Source of the DNA: Arachnopeziza araneosa
Lineage: Eukaryota > Ascomycota > Leotiomycetes > Helotiales > Arachnopezizaceae
DNA: 64,000 nt
Direction: 5' to 3'
Assembly (NCBI GenBank): GCA_003988855.1
Contig: QYAI01000076.1
Coordinates: forward strand, 62,001-126,000
Shown here: positions 23,299 to 34,859 of the stretch, in pieces
Layout: every line of letters starts with the position of its first letter
Numbering within the stretch: position 1 is the first letter of the stretch
The notes under the pieces: generated by a model
The model's input: the letters and a program-made list of their open reading frames with translations, nothing else
Databases searched by the model: none
Told to the model about the DNA's origin: nothing
Position numbers and translations under genes: made by a program

Positions 23299-23889
23299 TC
23301 ATAGAATTGACGAAGGGAAAAGGCATAGGAGAGAATACAATGCAAAAGTGGTAAACTGTGCCACAGCCCTACGTGTTGTGCTCCCCTTTTCGATGCGGCT
23401 GTAATTAACAACCCGCTCGATCCCCAGATGAGGAGGGACCTCCGAACGAGAGACTTGAAACCTGGTCCACGCTTGATACGTGCACTCAAGGAGGCTGCAG
23501 TACTCGCTGTCTATAATTATCTAAAACTTTAATTATACAAGCAAGAGAATCCAAGACGGCTCAAAATGGCAAAAAGAAGCACAACTTATGCATTCAATTA
23601 CCATAAAGGAAATTTGATCCTCCATGCCTTTTCATCGTGTCGAGCCAAAGGGCGAAATCAGGCCAGGGTCTCGTCAGATGGTAGGGCTGGGGGCGGGAGC
23701 GCGGAAAGATGCAGCCGCCCTGAAACCTCCTGTAACTTGCTTGGGGTGGGGGCCTGATTTGGCACTTTCAGAATCGTTTTAGGGATGACACCCGCGATAA
23801 ACTCCTCAAAAATTGTAAGGAACTTTCTTTTCCTCAAAAATCTGAAATCACGAGACTATCATCGCCTTCGCGTCTAAAAGGATATTTTT
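23299..23889. promoter_or_regulatory. Divergent intergenic region, membrane protein / PAQR gene
   Basis: About 590 bp between divergent start codons. No coding signal. A purine-rich run and G-tracts occur near 23680-23760. No specific factor site was identified. Confidence 0.4.
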
Positions 23890-25272
23890 ATGTCTTCATC
23901 TGGTGCGTGTTTTGCAGCCTCAATATCGGCGGAAATGACCTCAAATGGTCCCCGGAGCCGCAAGGGTGTCACTCCTTCACGCGAAGAGGCTGTCTCTCTC
24001 CTCCCTCGGCCTTCCACTGGCCATAAACCAGAACAGCAGATGCTGCTTAAACGCTGGGATGAACTCCGTATGATCTACAATCCCGATTGTTCTAGCCCTG
24101 TCACTGACCTGCAACAGCACTCTGGCAGCAGTAAATCTCAATCTGATAGGATCACTAGCGCCAAGTAGCTAATCAGGTGATTTAGGGAGGACAATCACTT
24201 TATCGAGACTGGTTACCGGTGAGTTGGGCCGCGGAGATTCTTGGAATAACTCCTGAAGTCAAATAGGCCGGCCTCGGGGTCCTTGAAGAAAAGCTTCAGG
24301 AGTTGGGGATATTTCCACAATGAATCTGGTGGGCGCCGCTTCACCGCCATGTCAATGTCTATCAACTCACCATTCGATAGTCAATATTTACTCACACTTG
24401 CTCGGGTCTTTAGCCTTCTGGATCCTGCCAATTTACATCTTTAGGACAGAAATACCACCTCGATACAAGGTTGCGACTGGTGCTGATATTGGGGTCTGTT
24501 CGACATACTTCATCGGCGTTGCCATATGTTTCCTCCTCTCCGCGATGTATGTCCATGGTTCCCTATTATGCTAGATATACAGGGTTAATTCATGCAGATT
24601 TCATACGGTAATGAACCACAGCCCTAGAATCGACAAGCTAGGTATGCAGCTTGATTTTCAAGGCGTCATTCTCCTCATGTGGGGGGCCACCGTACCAATG
24701 ATATATTACGGCTTTTACTGTGATAAGAAATTGCAATGGGTATACTGGTCACTGGTATGGAGCTTAGTATTCTCTTACATCTCAATTTTTTTATACTCAT
24801 TTATTTCCATCTAGCTTTCAGCATTTGCACTCGCATGCTCAATCATCACCTTCCAGCCACATTTTAGTGGCCCATTTTTGCGGCCTCTCCGTGCCGCTAC
24901 TTTCGGCAGTTTTGGTATCTCCTCATTCATACCCATGATTCACGGCATCGTCAAATATGGCTGGACGCTTCAGAATCCACGAATGGGTCTGAAATGGGCT
25001 TTCATTACTATGGGCTTGAATACCTTGGGTGCTGGGGCTTATGCTATCAAGGTATGGGCCTTTACCGTCCAGTCTCGATTTTAGTTAAACAGACTTGTTA
25101 ACCTTCTTTTTAGTTTCCCGAACGGTGGTTCAGGGGAACTTTTGATATTTTCGGTGCTAGTCATCAGTGGCTGCACATCATGGTTATTCTCGCAGGTCTA
25201 GCTCACACAGTTGGAATCCTGCAGGCTTTTGACTTTTTGCATGCCCATCCTAATCAGTGTACGGTGTTATAG
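23890..25272 (+). CDS. PAQR/adiponectin-receptor-like membrane protein (Izh/hemolysin-III family), first exon out of phase
   Basis: PAQR proteins are seven-helix membrane hydrolases or receptors; yeast Izh1-4 act in zinc and lipid homeostasis. Downstream exons splice cleanly: 24186-24218, 24267-24328, 24381-24546, 24598-24754, 24815-25051, 25114-25272, with introns of 48-62 bp. They read REDNHFIETGYRPASGS, HNESVNIYSHLLG, the conserved His in SAIFHTVMNHS, LDFQGVILLMWGAT, and the C-terminal HQWLH zinc-site motif. The first exon, from about 23890, ends in LLKRWDEL, as expected before the DN..I..GYR motif. However, its only good donor (at 24068) is phase 1 while the next acceptor (24185) needs phase 2. 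One base is therefore missing or extra, or an exon is unusual. The rest is intact, so the gene may be functional with a different N-terminus, a new pseudogene, or affected by a sequence error. Confidence 0.8.
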
Positions 25273-28200
25273 CCGGCGATATGAGGTCTCAAAGCATTTA
25301 GACGGCTCTTGGAAAATTATCACAGAGAGATGATTTGAAGTCTAAAAAGTTGTATAGAATCATGAATTAAAAATTCCACCGAATATTATGCATTAAAATG
25401 TCACCATCCTCTCTCTCTCACATAATGGATCCCTCATATACTCATCCCACACTAGCCAGATATCTAAGTCTATTTCCATCAAGCTCGTTCAACCATTTCT
25501 CCATTATTTCGGGACTCCTGTACTTTGCATTTTCGGAGGCAGAAAGTCGCTCCTGCTTCAATCGAGGTTTCGGAGAGTAGCTTGAGTCGTCGAGTCGAGT
25601 GATCATCTTGAGTGATTGTTGCGATCGCCGGGCTATGACTTTGGATGGCAAAGGCTCGCCGCACCATGCACCTATATGAAGGAGGAGGTCGACTTTAGTT
25701 TGATGATTAAAAGTCTGGTGTGGTGTCATAATTGTTATTGGTACTTCTTTCTGGATGTTCTTGCAGGGGTTTTGATATGATGCACGATCGTGCGGCAAAG
25801 GCTCAGATGAATATTACGCCTTTTGAGTGAGGGTGAAGTATGAACATGAAAGTCTAGGAGCATATGCTCTATATACTACCTTGATCACCTTCAATCAGGT
25901 AGCAATCGCATTCTTGCCCCCATCAAACTCAATCGCTCCCGTCGCAACTTCCATTCATCAGCCCATGAATAAAAGGCGGTCATTCGAAAAAGTGCCCAAG
26001 ATGACCAGGCCAGACGATTGCACAGATGAGATATCTCACGCAAGGCTGTTTCAAAGCAATACGCCCCCACTAATCAGATCTCGCAAGACGCACCATCAAA
26101 GTCGCATCCCGAGGATGGCGACGTGAGATTGGGAAACTTGGTCCAAGTTACATCGCAGCTCAGACTCGATGACTGGAGTAGGGATAGTGCTCCTGCCAAG
26201 ATCTGGCCGAGGGAAAATTTATGCCCCCATCTGGTCTTCTCACTACCTGACTCGAGGAGGTCGGTGGCAGTCGGTTCTTGAACTTGCTTCACCGCCATGA
26301 ACAGCGGTATGAGATGAGAACAGCGAATGAGACGGTAGTGCAAAAAGTTCCCTGTAGTCGACAGAGGCCGAGACCGGAAATTTCGGAAGCGGGCCGATTT
26401 TGGACTGGCGACATGTTCTGAGTTATCCCATATGTTTTTTCAAAAGAGCGTGATCGGTAACCGGCGTGGCTACCTTCGCCTTACAAGTGGTCGCCGAACA
26501 AATAGACTTTCCTATCGAAACCATCTCAGTTGTCTTACCAAGATACGAGGTGGATACAATACGGGAAGTGCCTGATTTATTGCGATTTAAAATCATTTCT
26601 AATTGCTACGTGGCCATCGATCTTGGATCTTTATTGATTCTCATTGCCCTGCCTGGCTCGTTTTCCTTGTCGACTGTCTTCTGGTTATTATTTTTACCCG
26701 CTCTTAGCGATTTGAAGCGGATTCCATGTTATCATAAAACTTGCGATGCGTCCCTCTCTAGCATTTACAACACGGCAGAAGACGGCTGCTCAATTTACCG
26801 CTCTTTGAACGCTCGAATAGGGCAACTCATGGCCAGGCTGGGATCAGCCAAAGCGCTCTATCGGCTACAGTGATAATACAGAAAGAAGGCAGACAAGCGG
26901 TGAACTAGCGATGGCCCCATTTGCGCCCTTCATTATCCATCCCCCTCAATTAATATTCCGTGTGATATTCATGGTCAGGGGTGAAGCTGGCTTCTACGAA
27001 TTCAACACCGCGAGAGAAGTACCGCGAGAAGTACCGGGAGAGAAGCACAAAGTTAGAGCTTAGTATTGTACTTAGCGCAAGAATGTTTCTGCAGAATCCT
27101 TTAAGTGTGATGAGATACTGTTTTCTCTTAAACTGATGCTTGCTAACCAATTAGATCAGTGTGGGCAGATTAGAGATAGCAAGATTACGATACAAGAGCA
27201 GTATCATGCTCGATTCAAATTGATTTGACTAATAGTAAGTGGCAAGAGAAATCAGGTACAACTGACTTCCGCCACGGTTGGCGGTCAAGAATTTGAAAAT
27301 CATAAACGAATCTAGGTGGACGCTATATTTACAGAGAGTAAAACATCTCAATACGGCGGACTATCTCGGCATTGATATTGATTATGGAATGCTGTTATGA
27401 TGCTTGATAAAGCAGTATTCTTTGCTCAGCTGCCTATCGCTTTGAAGATTCCCCTTCAGCTGAAAGAATTACCAGCGAAACACCTATGCCACAGCCACCT
27501 GAAATAGAATTTGGCCACAACTGACACTACAACTGGGAACAATCAACGTTACATTCGGGCTATTTATAGTATCTAGGCACTCTCAGTATTTTTCCTTTTT
27601 TTCGCATTCGGGTGGAAGTATACGTGGGTAGTTGAGTGGTTGGGTGTTTGGCTGGTGACGTTAAGAAACGTAAGTGGTTGGAGTTACCGCCGGCTTCCAT
27701 TTGCCCGAACCCCTATTATCTTCGAGGAAAGTTCGTATCTATAGCTACTCATGAAAGTGATTTCTTGCGGTATGTATATTATTGCAGACTAAGTCTCGAA
27801 TTTGCTGCATCAGAACGGAGACTCGGGTTATCGAATCCCGATATTCAACTCCTCCGCGCCAATTCGTGAGTCGTCACCTCTTTGTAATTGCTTGATATTC
27901 TTGTGCTAAGTTAGGGCCATTAAGAAGTCCATTTTCATGCAGTTAGCATCTGAGCAAGCCATACCTGCAGCTTCTATCGTATCTCAACAATATGTCACAC
28001 CCAAAATGGAGTTATGAAAGGCCACAACGTTGCGAACAGATCAACCGTCTTCGAATGCTTGGGTCTCATGAATCAGTTTCCTCTCTCTCGAGTTCTGTAT
28101 GGAGCTTGTAAGCCTGCTGCTCTTGCTCGGGCGATAATCACCCTCGTTTCGCCCTGAGCTCCGCCGACTCCCCTTAGTAACCCGAGCACCCTAAATATAA

Positions 28201-29414
28201 CTAAGTGGGCCTGATTACCCTAAGCAAGCTTGACCACATTATTACGCGTTCACACTTCTCTGCTTTACATTTATTTTGATTCAAACCCCTCTTTTCTTTT
28301 CCAAGTTTTTCTCATTTCCTAATTAAATTTGCGAATCTTTTGCAAACATTTTTTCCGATTCTTCTTTTATTTACTAGTTTTTATAAAAATAAAATAAAAA
28401 AAAGTCAACCAAGAAGACTTTAGTACTTAATTCGAGGTTATTAATAAAATAAAGTTCAAGAAAATCTTCAACCAGAAAGAGAAGGTTCTACTCGAGCACG
28501 TTACATTTGCAAAAGCGTCCCAAGACGCCCTCAAGTCCATGGCAGCGGACGTGGAAGCTCTACAAAACAATAGTGAGACTCTTCTTCGTAAGAAGTTTAG
28601 TCATAGAAAACACGATCAGGATAGCCATGAATGAATTTTGGCTCAGTAAACTCTTGCTCAGTCTAATCTCCCTGACAATTTGCTGATCTAAGTTCGTTTT
28701 TTGCAGGGCTGCATCTCTGGTTGTAGCCATTGCAGCTTGCAACGTCGTGTGAAGTTATTGGGTTTACTTCTCTCCCATTTTCTGTTCTAGTAAAGTAGTC
28801 AAGATAGTTTCTTGAGAGAAATCAGAGTATAGTGTTTCATGCATAACGTAACCGTAAATCAAGCATTTCTCAACCAGTAAATAGACACGTCTTTGTGCAG
28901 CTCCAGAGCAAAAGAATACAGAGTTAAGAAACAGTAAGATAGAGCCGCTGGAAGAGTTGAGTACAGGGCGACTCGTTGACGGAGAGGTTGAAGGAAAAGA
29001 ACCGCTATGCAAACTGCTACCAAAAAGGTCAAGAATTAAGACACTATACGACGCATACCTTCAACTAAAATAACCGACAACTTGCAACAATAGCATCAAA
29101 TCTCCGGGTTCACCCAAAGCTATATTCTTACACGCAACCCTACTCTACCCAGTTTGCTTAAACCCAATCTCTATTCTAACTCCGCTCCTAAATTGTATAT
29201 CATAGCACATAAATAGAAATCTATACCCATAAAACTCTCCGAACCATGCTAGGACCATCCCAGGATAAGAGACAATTAAATATGAACATACACGTCCACT
29301 GAATCCGCTTCCATCCATCAAGGCCTCCATTGTCAGATTATATATCTCCCACAGATTCCTCCACTGTCACATTCCTATTCGCTGTTGGCGTAGATCTCCC
29401 AACATTCTCCTTCT
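25273..29414. other. Gene-poor region, about 4.1 kb
   Basis: No gene can be supported. The minus frame at 25442-25798 (118 codons) and the plus frame at 26466-26873 (one hydrophobic stretch) have no recognised motif. A 12-13-bp unit (gagaagtaccgc-like) is tandemly repeated near 27010-27040. A pyrimidine-rich, very AT-rich stretch at 28240-28480 resembles a fungal promoter or 5' leader and is followed by two short coding-like patches at 28500-28740. No transposase or reverse-transcriptase motif was seen. Confidence 0.5.
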
Positions 29415-29894
29415 TCACTCCGTCCGATGTTCGACAGCCGTCGCACCTGTAACTGCGGAAAAGCTGAATTAGCAAGAATTCCTCAAGACGATTACTAGCA
29501 AGTAAGCCCATCTTGAAAGGCAGAACGCAAGTAATTACCATAGAAACCACAAACCCAAAAGAAATCACATACCCTCTACAACTGTCTCCTCCGGCTCCTT
29601 TGTATCGGAATCCTTCACTGCTTTGCCATCTCTCAACCTCTCCTCCTCCGCCCTCTTTCCTGCCCGCAGCCGCATAACCAACCCCAGCTCCTCCCTATTC
29701 CTCACATCCTGCGCGCGCTTCACCGGTTTATTCCCGTACCATCGAGAGAGAAAGCTGTTGGGGAAGGCGGCCTGCGTGCCCCAGACGAGGGCGCCGAGAA
29801 CGAGGATGATTGCGGCGATTATAAGGACAGCGTAGAGTGGGTTCGAGAAGATAGTTTGGCCGTCGGTGCGAGGCGAGAGGAGGACTGGTGCCAT
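29415..29894 (-). CDS. Small single-span membrane protein, hypothetical
   Basis: Two exons (29894-29573, 29452-29415) with a 120-bp intron (donor GTATGT, acceptor CCGCAG) give 119 aa. The splice changes the C-terminus from VVEGM to VVEVTGATAVEHRTE. A single transmembrane helix, PLYAVLIIAAIILVLGALVW (about residues 19-38), is followed by WGTQAAFPNSFLSRWYGNKP and a charged Arg/Lys/Glu cytosolic helix (KRAQDVRNREELGLVMRLR). It resembles small tail-type membrane proteins widespread in fungi. No named family is claimed. The short C-terminal exon is supported by the strong donor and by phase. Confidence 0.7.
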
Positions 29895-30670
29895 TGTTGT
29901 GGGAGGATGGGGATGGTGATTGGGTGTGAGGAGGGAGAAGGTCTATCTGGGAGACATTGAGGGCTGTAGGTGGAAGGATGGTGCTGTAACGACTGTGGTT
30001 GATGCTGAAGAGGACAGGGAGACCTTGGGCGCGTCGCGGTGTCACTGTTGCAGAGGATCCGAATCGTGGCGTTTACAAGAAATCTCGGGTCATCCCGAGA
30101 ACTCCGGCATTTTCAATGGAGATGACACGGATGCCAACGACAACTCCATTTCCGCGATCCCACAGCATAGACGGAAAACACGAGTACGTGAGACTGGAGA
30201 AGAATGATAATACTATTTGCACTTAGGAAACTACACACTAAGACTATCCGATTAACCGCATACCGACCCTCCAATTACGAGTACCCAAGCGAAGAAAAGA
30301 ACCAAATCCCTAGCCGGAAGGATCCAAATCAAAACAGATCCCGAACTCCTCCGTCCTACTTACCTTAGACTCTATGCGTTACTTCTCCTTTAGAGGCTCT
30401 TCCTCTTCCTATTATTTCTTATCCGGACGTATTGTCAGTGGTTTATTTCAATTGGTCCTGAAGTGGCCGGGGTTGCAGCTGCATAGCTAAGCCACCCCAT
30501 TTTCATCATTCTACATGGGCTGGGTTCTCTCACTTCCTACTTGCTCAACGCTTTGAAAGAAATTCTCGATCATCCAGTCGCTTTGATTCCAGACTTGGAG
30601 TTCTCGGTGTGGTTAAGAATGTCAAGACAAGAAAGCCCTAGCACGGAGAACGATAAGCTAATTATCCAGA
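29895..30670. promoter_or_regulatory. Divergent region, small membrane protein / HET gene 1
   Basis: About 780 bp between divergent starts. Short frames at 29920-30226 (+) lack protein character. No defined site was recognised. Confidence 0.4.
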
Positions 30671-32946
30671 ATGGCAGCACCGACTTCTACTTTACAGAAC
30701 GAGAGGATCTGCTCCCGTTGTCTCTCGATCGATTTTCGAGGGTTAGCAAAGCTCAAAATTACCGACGAAAGTAGATATGGAGTCTATATCAGTAAGGATC
30801 TCCGGCTCTATCAACCCTTTGTTATTCTGCTCCTGAGATAGAGTAGTTCAAGTGATGCACTCTCGGGACAACCGTATCTAGCAACATTTAATCATCCTTA
30901 CTCCTGATACATGCTCTGAAATCAAAATACTAACTCCCCGGGGTTCCAGTGGATTTCGGATCGACGAAACAGGAGCTGAGCCGGTCAGACTGTAGCCTTT
31001 GCCAGCTCTTTAGTTCTGTTGCGGCCGAGGTCCCTGCTCAATCTCCAACATATCACCTCAGAGCATTCTCGGCAAAAAGAAAATTTACCGGGAATGAGAG
31101 CGGCCACCGAGTCCTTGACAGTCTATCCTTCAATCTCATCGAGGATTCCACTCTGCTTGCTCTCTCCCCGAATCACATTGATCCGGACGTCAAAACCTTT
31201 TATGGACAGATCAGAACTGGATTTTTGGCACTCAATGATCACTTCTCTTCGAGTCTTTCTAGCCAAGTCTTTCGTGTCCGACCAATCTGCCCAACAGAAT
31301 TCGACGAGAATTTTGTCAAGGAATATATTGATTGTTGTCAACATCGCCATGGCTCTCTGTGTACTATCAGCGAGTCATCAGACCTTAGAGCTTTTCAAGT
31401 TATTGATTGTTCTAGCCGCAGAGTCATTGCAGCCCCGCTCAGTTGTCGCTATGTTGCCTTGTCTTACGTTTGGGGAAAGGAATCATCTTACCACACAGCC
31501 ACCTCAACAAATTACGTAAATCTCTTAAACAATGCGCCAAAAACTATTAATGATGCTATCCTGGCTACTTTGAAGCTGGGTTATCAATATCTATGGGTAG
31601 ATAAGTACTGCATTGATCAAGGGAATGATCGAGACAAGAATATCCAGGTAATGCAGATGGATAAAATATATTCTGGAGCCCAAATCACAATTGTCGCTGT
31701 AGCTGGTAAAGACGCTACGTACGGACTACCAGGGGTTGGTAATAAAACACGAATATGCAAACCCAGTTTCAAGATAGACGAGATTGAGATTGTGTCCACT
31801 GGTTATTCTGCCGCAAAAATCATTGCAGCCTCTCGGTGGGCTAGCCGGGGTTGGACTTATCAAGAAAACATCCTTTCGAAAAGGCGATTGTTTTTCACTG
31901 ACTACCAGGTTTTTTATATGTGTAATGGAATGCATGGGGCCGAATCTCTCTTGCAGCCATTTGATTTGATGCATGGAAATGAATCCTATTTTAACAGTAC
32001 TATCCCATTCCGCCCGACTCGATATCAGTATCCTAAAGAGATACTTGGCCCATGGACAATTCTCAGATACATTTTTGAATTCAACGACAGAGATCTGACA
32101 TTTGAAGGAGACAGGCTTAACGCCTTGCAAGGGATCTTTGAAGTGTTCTCGAAGTACACTCCTCCTGTGTTGAATCTGATAGGAGTTCCCATTATAATCG
32201 AGTCTGGCCTGTCTCCTCTTGATAGTCTGTTAAATGGGCTCACATGGGATTATAATAGTTGGTCTGGTGTAAAAAACCGGAGGAAGGTTTATCCAAGCTG
32301 GACTTGGGCGGACTGGACTGGACCTATAGACTCAGAGCCTTTACTGAAAAATGGATGGGGGAAAACACGAAAACCAATACCTCTGATCTGGATCGAAGCT
32401 TCTGGAGAGACATTGATATCCATTCCCGAGTCTTGGGATTCTAATGGCATGTTTTATGCACTTCTCACCGATAATAGGATGGATACGAGGTTTCTGCAAA
32501 TTGAAACGGAAATGGCTGTGTGCGATTTTAGTTACCTACGTTCCAACACTAACAATTCGGAATTATATGCATGGTCAAGATACAAAGATAGTTATCCTGA
32601 GAGCGGATGGCATATAAGAATACCGCTTTTCTTTGATAATTCGGAGAAAATCTTCGACAAAAAAGCCTTTTACTACACTAAGCTCCTAGTAGATCTAGAG
32701 TTGAAGTTAGAGTCAGATGACACCGTTGTTGGAACCTACCTAATGGTCTTGCTCAGTTGCGACTCTTCTTGTGATACGAATCAAGACTATCAGGCAGCTA
32801 TGATTGTCGAGGATAAGGGTGATTATTTTGAACGAGTCGGATTAGCAAAGCTCTACCTATGTGCCTGTCATTCAGCTTTGGGCAACAGTGGTCTGGATAT
32901 TTACAAGACTCTCAACTTCAAACGGAGGAAAATTCGATTAAGATAG
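30671..32946 (+). CDS. HET-domain protein 1 (heterokaryon-incompatibility type), intact
   Basis: HET domains, distant TIR relatives, trigger cell death in fungal non-self recognition. Two exons (30671-30791, 30950-32946) with a 158-bp intron (donor GTAAGG, branch ACTAAC, acceptor TTCCAG) encode 705 aa. The start at 30671 was chosen because splicing yields ERICSRCLSIDFRGLAKL and then SDCSLCQLF, the paired Cys-x-x-Cys elements often found ahead of HET domains; the long second exon alone has no ATG at its head. HET motifs are CRYVALSYVWGKES, LGYQYLWVDKYCIDQGND, QMDKIYSGAQITIVAVAG and ASRWASRGWTYQENILSKRR. The C-terminal half (from about residue 370) contains the usual variable region, including YPSWTWADW. 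No stops or shifts. Confidence 0.92.
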
Positions 32947-33073
32947 GATATGATAACAGTGTTCATCGTAGGGTAGAGCTGAAGATCTCTGCTGTATCAG
33001 CAGTATTAAGCGCAAGGACAGCGTTGCTTCTCGTATCAGACTATCATTTCACTTTGAGTACGGCTGCTATCTT
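32947..33073. terminator. Convergent 3' region, HET 1 / O-methyltransferase
   Basis: Only 127 bp separates the two convergent stop codons, so the 3' UTRs probably overlap. No distinct polyadenylation hexamer was identified. Confidence 0.4.
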
Positions 33074-33724
33074 CTACTCCTTCACAATAGCCAACATGAA
33101 ACCGTCAAACATCTCTTCGTCCTTTCCTTTCCAACTCGTAACGGTCGAAACCAGCGTAGCATCCACATTCTTCACCTTACCCACCTTCGTCAGCAACCAA
33201 TCCTCTTCACTTCCATTCTCACCCTCCAAAATCTCTCTCACGACATTATCAGTATAGATTGCCCCACCAACCCGAGCCAACTTGACGGCCCACTCAAAAT
33301 ACTCCCACTGTTCATCCCAATCCGCATCAATAAACACAAAGTCAAACTTCTTCCCCTCCTTCTCCAACTTGGGGAGAACATCCAGCGCGGCTCCGAGGAT
33401 AATATCCACATCAAACCCCTTGGTGTTCTCAAGCGCTACATCTCGATGCTTAGGGTCGATCTCAATGGATGTCACTGAGGCTCCCGTGGATGCAAACCAG
33501 ATGGTCGAATAGCCGCCCAGCGTGCCGATCTCGAGGACGGATTTGGCACCGAGTAGACGGCATTGGATGGCGAGGTACTGACCTTGGAGATCAGTAATGG
33601 AGATTTTGGGTAGACCTTTGGCTTCCGAGTTGGAAAGGGCGTAGTCGAGTTTGGCATTGGGGCGAAGTAGGCTCTTGCGAGCTTGAGTGTCGATCTTGTA
33701 GGCGTTTTGGAGTTTGTCAGGCAT
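33074..33724 (-). CDS. SAM-dependent O-methyltransferase, cation-dependent (family 3, caffeoyl-CoA OMT-like)
   Basis: A single-exon gene of 216 aa, the usual length for the family. The SAM-binding motif I is SVLEIGTLGGYSTIWFA (about residues 62-78). The acidic motif TSIEIDPKHRDVALEN follows, then FDFVFIDADWDEQWEYFEW and GGAIYTDNVVREI. The Asp-Ala-Asp and Asp-Asn residues match the divalent-metal ligands of class I OMTs. Expected to methylate catechol-like small molecules in the cytosol. The neighbours (HET gene, surface protein, SDR) do not identify a substrate. The leftward promoter includes a TATA-like TTTTATATC near 33910. Intact. Confidence 0.93.
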   Translation of the reverse strand: MPDKLQNAYKIDTQARKSLLRPNAKLDYALSNSEAKGLPKISITDLQGQYLAIQCRLLGAKSVLEIGTLGGYSTIWFASTGASVTSIEIDPKHRDVALENTKGFDVDIILGAALDVLPKLEKEGKKFDFVFIDADWDEQWEYFEWAVKLARVGGAIYTDNVVREILEGENGSEEDWLLTKVGKVKNVDATLVSTVTSWKGKDEEMFDGFMLAIVKE

Positions 33725-34859
33725 TGTGATGTCTATTGGCAGTTTTCAACGATGTCGAGGAGTAATATGTAGTGATATGATATTTGAATGGTCAAGTTTG
33801 GGGATGAATTGTCTTAGTTAAATATCTTGATGATTTCGAATGATGAATTGATTTAGAAAGAGACGGCTGTTGTGTCCAAGATTCCATGAGAATACTGGCA
33901 GAGCAGAGGACTTTTATATCTTTATCTCAACGGACTTTGACTCGGTTTTTTCATGCTCATTCCGTATTCCGCAGACGCATGTTGAATCTTCACGATTATC
34001 TTGAGTTCCTACTCGCCTGATAGCGGCTGCCTGATGGCTCGCGGTCCAGGGTCTGCATAATCAGATCAAGTAGTTTGCTCTGATTGAAGCTATCATTGGC
34101 GATATCATCAAAGTGGAGAAGGTGCATGGTTAGTGGAGGTTAGGACAAGCTTTTAAGAGGCTTATAACATTGATCGGAGCGGCTCGCTGAAATGCGGAGA
34201 TCTCGGGGATAGTGAAAATGATTGTTGCCTAGCGAGTTTTATTCCGTGATACGGAGTACGGAGTGAAATGAACTTTTATCTTTCACTATATTCTTAAAGT
34301 AATTTACAATTCATGTTGCTCAGAATATTTATGACTTTTAGTTTGACGTAGATAAATTACAGTTTTTACGTTACGTTTCTGATTTGAGATGGAATATGTA
34401 ACATCATGTGATTCATCCCGTCTCCGCCAGGCTCACTTTCTAAGAAACAACGCAAACTATCCAAATTTAGATTACGAAAGGGTAGAAAACTCCTTAATGG
34501 ATAATGCCAGAGGTAACGAAAGCCCAAGGAGTATTGTCCTCGAAAGAAATATTGTCTTTTCCCATAGGATCAAAGAACGGTACACGCGTGAATGTCCAGT
34601 GTTGGTTTTCGAATCAGAAAGAGGGTCGAATCCATTCATGCAACTTTTCAGATAATGCTATCAAAAACTTTGCGAACATTCATCCGAATTTTTCGACTTG
34701 CATTCGCCCAAAGAAACTGGAATCCACATTGAAAGGTAGTCGCCCAACCGTTCATTCGTACAAAGCTAATCAGCATCGTAGTACATTTCATCAATTGGTG
34801 TGCAAGCAGTATGATGCCTCTATTGACTTTATACAAATAATTTCATATGAACAAATTGA
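33725..34859. other. Intergenic, about 1.1 kb
   Basis: OMT upstream DNA followed by the 3' flank of the surface protein. A direct repeat of tacggag occurs at about 34250-34262. Plus frames at 34389-34863 show no family features. Confidence 0.5.

Noticed and set aside
25442..25798. 118-codon minus-strand frame as a gene
   Set aside because: Partly Lys/Glu/Ser-rich but no family motif, no supporting splice partners and an overlapping plus-strand frame.
26466..26873. 135-codon plus-strand frame with a hydrophobic stretch
   Set aside because: Starts at a non-ATG codon and has no motif; the single hydrophobic segment is not enough to call a gene.
27005..27045. Short tandem repeat as a CRISPR-like or element array
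   Set aside because: Only two to three imperfect copies of a 12-13-bp unit with no spacers; ordinary microsatellite-scale slippage.
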